Assembly (NCBI GenBank): GCA_027422505.1
Contig: JAPQWV010000002.1
Coordinates: forward strand, 22,390,001-22,454,000
Length of the DNA stretch: 64,000 nt
DNA from: Craterostigma plantagineum
Taxonomy: Eukaryota; Streptophyta; Magnoliopsida; Lamiales; Linderniaceae
Direction: 5' to 3'
A program made the translations under genes and the position numbers. The notes beneath the pieces were generated by a model. It searched no databases and had not been told where the DNA came from. It worked only from the letters and a program-made list of their open reading frames with translations. Below, in pieces: positions 57,025 through 64,000 of this stretch. How positions within the stretch are numbered: position 1 is the first letter of the stretch; each line of letters starts with the position of its first letter.

Positions 57025-60000
57025 ATATATTATATATTTATTTAATATATTATACATAGATTAAAAACATCTATAAATTAATAACATGGACCATGAAAAT
57101 TTTATTTATTTAGGAGGAGAGATAGAGATATTAATATATCGATAAATAAATTTCATTAATTAAAAGAGGAACTCTTCAAATTCAACAAATTTTTATGTAT
57201 TGACAATCAATGAATTCAATATGTTTCATTATTTATATTCATTTACTCAAAACGAATTTAGAAGTGTGAATTAATGAAAAATATAGTTTGAAAATTAGTT
57301 AAGGTACAATATCAAATGCTCTCAGGATATCATTGGAGTACCGACAGGAAATATTAAGCGACACAAATTGGCGAACAACAAACCCTTCGCAACTTTTGTT
57401 GCACCTAGAGAACTCGACATCGAAACTATTGCCTGCAATTTAATAAGTTAGGGATGAACTCCGGAAAATCTAACAATATTCTTATTTTAGCAAATTACCA
57501 CAATTTATAATTGTAATTTTTATGAATAATTAATATGAGTTTTAATGGACCTAATATTTATAAAGGGATTTTCCGAAAAATTATTATGTTATTATCTTAT
57601 CGAATTTGGTGATTTTTTTACAAAGGCCCAAGTTGAGACCCGAGTAGAATATTTTATTATTTTAGAGAGTTTATTAATTTATAGATTATTAGTTATGAGG
57701 GTTTTACTGTATTAATGACATAATTGTATTATCTAAAAATTTAGTTTTATTTTCAATATTTAGTAATTTTTCTATAATTATATATAATTAATATACTCTA
57801 CATAGAGTAAAACCTCTACAAATTAATAAAATTGGGACCATAGAATTTTATTAATTTAGAGAGATATAATAAATCGAAAATTAATATTTCAATTAATTAA
57901 AGAGAGACCTCTTCAAAATTCAACAAATTTGGAATTATTGACAATCAATGAATTCAACTATGTTTCAATTAGCTATATTCATTACTCAAAAACGATTTAA
58001 AAGTGTGAATTAATGAAAAAATATCGTTTGAAAATTAGTTTAAGTACAATATCAAATGCTCTCAGGATACATTGGAAGTACCGATCAGGGATATTAAGCG
58101 ACACAAACTGGCGACAATAACCCTTCGCAACTTTTTGTTGCACCTAGAGAACTCGACATCGAAACTATTGCCTGCAATTTAATAAGTTAGGGATGAACTC
58201 CGAAAAATCACAAATAAATTCTGATTTTAGCAAATTACATAAATTTAATTTTTATGAATTATTAATATAGAGTTTTAATGGGACCTAATATTTATAAAGG
58301 GATTTTCCGAAAAATTATTATGTTATTATCTTATCGAATTTGGTGATTTTTTTCCAAAGGCCCAAGTCGGGACCGGAAGATTTTATTATTTTAGAGAGTT
58401 TTATTAATTTATAGATTATTAAGTATAGAGGTTTTACTGTAATTAATGACATTAATTGTATTATCTAATAAATTTAGTTTTATTTTCAATATTTAGTATT
58501 TTATTTCTATATATATATATTATTTAATATACTATACATAGAGTAAAACCTCTACAAATAAATAACATTGGGACCATAGAATTTTATAATTTAGAGAGAT
58601 ATTAATAAATCGATAAATTAATATTTCATTAAAATAAAAGAGAGACTCTTCAAATTCAACAAATTTGGAATGTATTGACAATCAATGAATTCAAAAAGTT
58701 TCATTAGCTATATTCATTACTCAAAACGATTTAGAATGTGAATTAATGAAAAATATCGTTTGAAAATTAGTTAAGGTACAATATCAAATGCTCTCAGGAT
58801 ATCATTGGAGTACCGATCAGGGATATTAAGCGACACAAACTGGCGACAATAACCCTTCGCAACTTTTTGTTGCCCCTAGAGAACTCGACATCGAAAGCAA
58901 TTTAATAAGTTAATTGGATGAACTCCGAAAAAATCACAAATAAAATTCTGATTTTAGCAAATTACATAAATTTAATTTATGAATTATTATATAGAGTCGT
59001 TAATGGGACCTAAATATTTATAAAGGGATTTTACGAAAAAATTATTATATTACTTATCTTCTCGAATTTGGTGATTTTTTTTACAAAGGCCAAAGTCGGG
59101 CGGACGGAAGATTTTATATTTTTAGAGAGTTTATTAATTTTATAGATTATTAATTTATAGAGGTTTTACTGTAATTAATGACATTAATTGTATTATCTAA
59201 TTAATTTAGTTATTTTCTATATTTAGTATTTATTGAATATATTATATATTTATTAATATATTATATACGCAGTAAAGCCTCTATAAATAATAACATTGGG
59301 ACCATGTAATTTTATTAATTTAGAGAGATATTAATATATCGATAAATTAATATTTCATAATTAAAAGAGAGACTCTTCCAACAAATTTAGAATGTATTGA
59401 CAATAAATGAATTCAAATATGTTCATTAAATTCATGTACTCAAAACGATTTCGAAGTTGTGAATTAATGAAAAATATCGTTTGAAAATTAGAAGTACAAT
59501 ATCAATGCTCTCAGGATATCATTGGAGTACCGATTAGGGTATTAAGCAACACAAATTAGCGACAAACAACCCTTCGCAACTTTTTTGTTGCAGCTAGAGA
59601 ACTCGACATTGAAACTATTGACTGCAATTTAATAAGTTAGGGATGAACTCCGAAAAATCTAACAAATAGATTCTTATTTAGCAAATTACCATAATTTATA
59701 ATTGTAATTTTAATTAATTATTAATATAAAGTTTTAATGGGACCTAATATTTATAAAGGGATTTTCCGAAAAATTATATGTTATTATCTTATCGAATTTG
59801 GTGATTTTTTTACAAAGGCCCAAGTCGGGATCGGAGACTTTATTATTTTAGAGAGTTTATTAATTTATAGAGTATTAATTTATAGAGGTTTTACTGTAAT
59901 TAATGACATTAATTGTATTATCTAATAAATTAGTTTTATTTTCTATATTTAGTATTTTATTTCTATATTATTATATATTTATTAATATATTATATATACA

Positions 60001-63000
60001 GTAAAACCTCTATAAATTAATAACATTGGGACCATGGAATTTATTAATTTAGAAAGATATTAATATATCGATAAATTAGTATTTCATTAATTAAAAGAGA
60101 GATCTTCAAATTCAACAAATTTAGAATGTATTGACGATAAATGAATTCAATATGTTTCATAATTATATTCATGTACTCAAAACGATTAGAAGTGTGAATT
60201 AATGAAAAATATCGTTTGAAAATTAGTTAGGTACAATATCAAATGCTCTCAGCATATCATGGAGTACCGATCAGGGATATTAAGCGACACAAATGGGCGG
60301 ACAACAACCCTTCGCAACTTTTTGTTGCAGCTAGAGAACTCGACATCGAAACTATTGACTGCAATTTAATAAGTTAGGGATGAACTTCGAAAAAAGCTAA
60401 CAAATAGATTCTTATTTTAGCAAATTACCATAATTTTAATTGTAATTTTTATGAATTATTAATATAGAGTTTTAATGGGACCTAATATTTATAAAGGGAT
60501 TTTCCGAAAAATTATTATGTTATTATCTTATCGAATTTGGTGATTTTTTTACAAAGGCCCAAGTCTGGGACGGAAGATTTATTATTTTAGAGAGTTTATT
60601 AATTTATAGATTATTAATTTATAGAGGTTTCACTGTAATTAATGACATTAATTGTATTATCTAATATATTAAGTTGTATTTTCAATATTTAGTATTTATT
60701 TCTATATATATATATTTATTCAATATATTATACCTACAGTAAAGCCTCTATAAATTAATAACATTGGGACCATGGAATTTATTAATTTAGAGAGATATTA
60801 ATATATCGATAAAATAATATTCATTAATTAAAAGAGAGACTCTTCAAATTCGACAAATTTGGAATGTATTGACAATCAATGAATTCAAAAATATGTTTCA
60901 TTAATTATATTCATTTATTCAAAACGATTTAGAAGTGTGAATTAATGAAAAAATATCGTTTGAAAATTAGTTAAGGTACAATATCAAATGCGCTCAGGAT
61001 ATCATTGGAGTACCGATCAGGGATATTAAGCGACACAAATTGGCGACAACAACCCTTCGCAACTTTCGTTGCACCTAGAGAACTCGACATCGAAACTATT
61101 GACTGCAATTAATAAGTTAGGGATGAACTCCGAAAAATCTAACAAATAGATTTCTTATTTTAGCAAATTACCATAATTTATATTTGTAATTTTATGAATT
61201 ATTAATTAGAGTTTTAATAGGACCTAATATTTGTAAAGGGAACTTCCGAAAATAATTATGTTATTATCTTATCAATTTGGTGATTTTTTTACAAAGGCCC
61301 AAGTCGGGATCAGAGACGGAAGATTTATTATTTTAGATAGTTTATTAATTTATAGAGTATTAATTTATAGAGGTTTTACTGTAATTAATGACATTAATTG
61401 TATTATCTAATAATTTATTTTATTTTCTATATTTAGTATTTAGTTCTATATTATTTATTAATATATTTATATACAGTAAAACCTCTATAAATTAATAACA
61501 TTGGAACCATGGAATTTTATTAATTTAGAAAGATATTAATATATCGATAAATTAATAATTTCATTAATTAAAAGAGAGACTCTTCAAATTCAACAAATTG
61601 GAATGTATTGACGAAAATGAATTCAAATATGTTTCATTAATTATATTCATGTACTCAAAACGATTTAGAAGTGTGAATTAATGAAAAATATCTTTTGAAC
61701 TAGTTAAGGTACAATATCAAATGCTCTCAGCATATCATTGGAGTACCGATCAAGGATATTAAGCGACACAAATTGGCGACAACACCCTTCGCAACTTTTT
61801 GTTGCAGCTAGAGAACTCGACATCGAAACTATTGACTGCAATTAATAAGTTAGGGAGGAACTCGAAAAAAATCTAACAAATAAATTCCTATTTTAGCAAA
61901 TTACCATAATTTGTAATTGTAATTTTTATGAATTATTAATATAGAGTTTTAATGGGACCTAATATTTATAAAGGGATTTTCCAAAAAATTATTATGTTAT
62001 TATTTTATCGAATTTGGTAATTTTTTACAAAGGCCCAAGTCGGGACCGGAAGATTTTATTATTTTAGGGAGTTTATTATTTATAGATTATTAATTTAAAG
62101 AGGTTTTAGGTAATTTATGATATTAATTGTATTATCTAATAAATTAGTTTTATTTCAATATTTAGTATTTTATTTCTATATATTATATATTTATTTAATA
62201 TATTATACATAGAGTAAAACATCTATAAATTAATAATATTGGGACCATGAAATTTTTTAATTTATAGAGATATTAATATATCGATAAATTAATATTTCAT
62301 TAATTAAAGAGAGACTCTTCAAATTCAACAAATTTGTAATGTATTGACAATCAATGAATTCAATATGTTTCATTAATTATATTCATTTACTCAAAACGAT
62401 TAGAGGTGTGAATTAATGAAAAAATATAGTTTGAAAATTAGTTAAGGTACAATATCAAATGCTCTCAGAATATCATTGGAGTACCGATCAGGATATTAAG
62501 CATCACAAATTGGCGACAAAACAACCCTTCGCAACTTTTTGTTGCACCTAGAGAACTCGACATCGAAAACTATTGCTTCAATTGAATAAGTTAGGGATGA
62601 ACTCCGAAAAATCTAACAATATCTTATTTTAGCAAATTACCATAATTTATAATTGTAATTTTTATGAATAATTAATATAGAGTTTTAATGGGGACCTAAT
62701 TTATAAAGGATTTTCGAAAAAGTATTATGTTATTATCTTATCGAATTTGGTGATTTTTTTACAAAGGACAAGTGGGACCGGAAGATTTTATTATTTTAGA
62801 GAGTTTATTAATTTATAGATTATTAAGTTATAGAGGTTTTACTGTAATTAATGACATTAAGTGTATCATCTAATAAATTTAGTTTTATTTTCAATATTTA
62901 GTATTTTTATTTCTATATATTATATATTAATTTAATATATTATACATAGAGTAAAAACCTCTACAAATTAATAACATGGGACCATAGAATTTTATTAATT
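57025..63000. repeat. MITE-derived satellite, block 6
   Basis: Eight core anchors (about 57319, 58058, 58790, 59508, 60248, 60990, 61726, 62460). Left ends: GATTAAAAACATC (57059), GAGTAAAACCTCTACA (57800, 58540), CAGTAAAGCC or CAGTAAAACC (59270, 59999, 60737, 61475), and GAGTAAAA (62212, 62947). The first bases (ATATATTATATATTTATTT) lie in the AT spacer. Single-base indels are visibly more frequent here than in blocks 3 and 4, for example around 57830-58060 and 58900-59110. The block ends in TTTTATTAATT at 63000. Confidence 0.9.
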
Positions 63001-64000
63001 CGACTCTAGTATGATATGAAAATAAGCTAAACGATTGGTCCTAAGTGTGAGAGTCGGGCAATCGAAACTAAGTTAAGATTGGAAGATTCGAGCGAAGGTG
63101 TGAATTGGGAGAAAGAGTTTTGAAATTGTTAGTTTCGATCGAAAGACGGAATTTGATTTGATTTTGAAAAAAAAAATAGTTTCGATCGTTCTGAGATTGA
63201 AATTGGCTAAGTGGAGAACAAGGTTTCGAGCGAAACAGTTAGTGCATTGGACTTTCGCCGAGATGTGTATCGATCGAAGCTGTGAAATTGTGCACTGTAG
63301 CGTTCGAAATGTGTATCGATCGAAACTATGAAATTGTGTACTGTAGCGTTTCGGGCGAAATATACTGGACTTTCGCCGAGATGTGTATCGATCGAAACTG
63401 TGAAATTGTGCACTGTAGCGTTCGAAATGTGTATCGATCGAAACTATGAAATTGTGTACTGTAGCGTTCGGGCGAAAAATATTGGACTTTCGCCGAGAAT
63501 TGTATCGATCGAAACTTGTGAAATTGGTGGAAAATTCGTCGAAACTTAAGTTAATCGACTTTCGATCGAAACAATTGGACTTTCGCCGAGAATTGTATCG
63601 ATCGAAACTTGTGAAAATTGCTGGAAAATTCGTTCGAAACTTAAATTAATCGACTTTCGATCGAAACAATTGGACTTTCGCGAGAAATCTTTCGAGCGAA
63701 ACTGTGAAATAAGCGAAGAAATTCCCGGAAATTAAAATTGATTGAATCTCTTTCAGTGAGTTTCGGCGAAACCTTCAAATTCAATGGTACTGTTCGATTT
63801 GTTGCTCGAAAGTGATGCCCAGTTCAGTGAAAAACAGATTTTTCAGACTCGTTTTTGCTTAAATCCGACTCAAAACTTGACTGGAATCGACGTGAAGGAA
63901 CCTAAATGTTCTCAAAATCAGTTTCAAATGTCCTAGGAGAAAAGAATCACCTGAGAACGATTTGAAAACATCCAAAAAAACAGTGAAAAAGCAGAGAATG
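63001..64000 (-). mobile_element. Leader of another minus-strand LTR element
   Basis: The right part (about 63755-64000: AAACCTTCAAATTCAATGGTACTG..., AAAGTGATG, TCAGACTCG, ACTCAAAAC) parallels 25797-26000, the leader just inside the family B 5' LTR. The element is therefore read on the minus strand, and its primer site and 5' LTR should lie just beyond 64000. The left part is repeat-rich. The left junction with the satellite at 63000 shows no LTR end, so the element is truncated there. The open frames here only follow the repeats. Confidence 0.6.
63236..63690 (-). repeat. Tandem repeats with ATCGATCGAAAC
   Basis: The word TTGGACTTTCGCCGAGA or its variant (CTGGACTTTCGCCGAGA) recurs at about 63246, 63365, 63481 and 63569, then decayed at 63670. 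The first two intervals are about 118 bp; later ones are 88-100 bp. The 118-bp unit itself holds two TGTATCGATCGAAACT words and two CACTGTAGCG or TACTGTAGCG words. Confidence 0.8.

Overview
The window is plant nuclear DNA, most likely from a eudicot. No host gene, tRNA gene or rRNA gene is visible in 64 kb. Two things fill it. One is a long AT-rich tandem array of a monomer of about 730 bp. The other is a set of LTR retrotransposons that interrupt the array. The eudicot call rests on the Emigrant/pogo-type ends of the monomer, the Ty1/copia families with plant initiator-Met-tRNA primer sites (TGGTATCAGAGCA), and a 3' accessory reading frame that I recall from retroelement-derived proteins of asterid genomes. 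I could not run a search to narrow the taxon.

Layout from left to right. 1-4539: 5' part of a minus-strand copia-type element that carries Gag but no pol. 4540-12488: satellite block 1 (11 core anchors). 12489-18873: truncated, internally inverted minus-strand copy of family A, whose complete member is at 42760. 18874-20838: block 2. 20839-26429: complete two-LTR minus-strand element of family B, 5.6 kb, with a 5-bp target duplication (GATAT) and no integrase or reverse transcriptase. 26430-35419: block 3 (13 anchors, partly in a two-monomer higher-order repeat). 35420-37236: second, partial copy of the family B element at the same insertion point of the monomer, so a duplicate of the array plus its insertion. 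37237-39889: block 4. 39890-42473: 2.6-kb solo LTR, probably Ty3/gypsy, with target duplication TTAAT. 42474-42759: block 5. 42760-57024: complete plus-strand family A element of 14.3 kb with near-identical 295-bp LTRs. 57025-63000: block 6 (8 anchors). 63001-64000: leader of another minus-strand element that continues past the window.

Each satellite monomer looks like a whole pogo-type MITE. Terminal inverted repeats beginning CAGTAAAACCTCTATAAATT are flanked by TA, enclose about 620 bp, and are joined to the next copy by about 105 bp of AT-rich spacer. The array therefore appears to be a tandemly amplified MITE plus flank.

The 14.3-kb element has the copia order Gag, protease, integrase, reverse transcriptase, RNase H. 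After these comes a cluster of purine tracts, a second leader-like repeat field, and about 3.6 kb of extra coding remnants of unknown function before the true 3' LTR. Every coding region is broken by frameshifts or stops, although its LTRs differ at only 4 substitutions and 2 one-base indels. Either it was moved in trans or the sequence carries uncorrected indel errors. Several insertions have flanks that do not match each other in monomer phase, which points to repeated unequal exchange inside the array.
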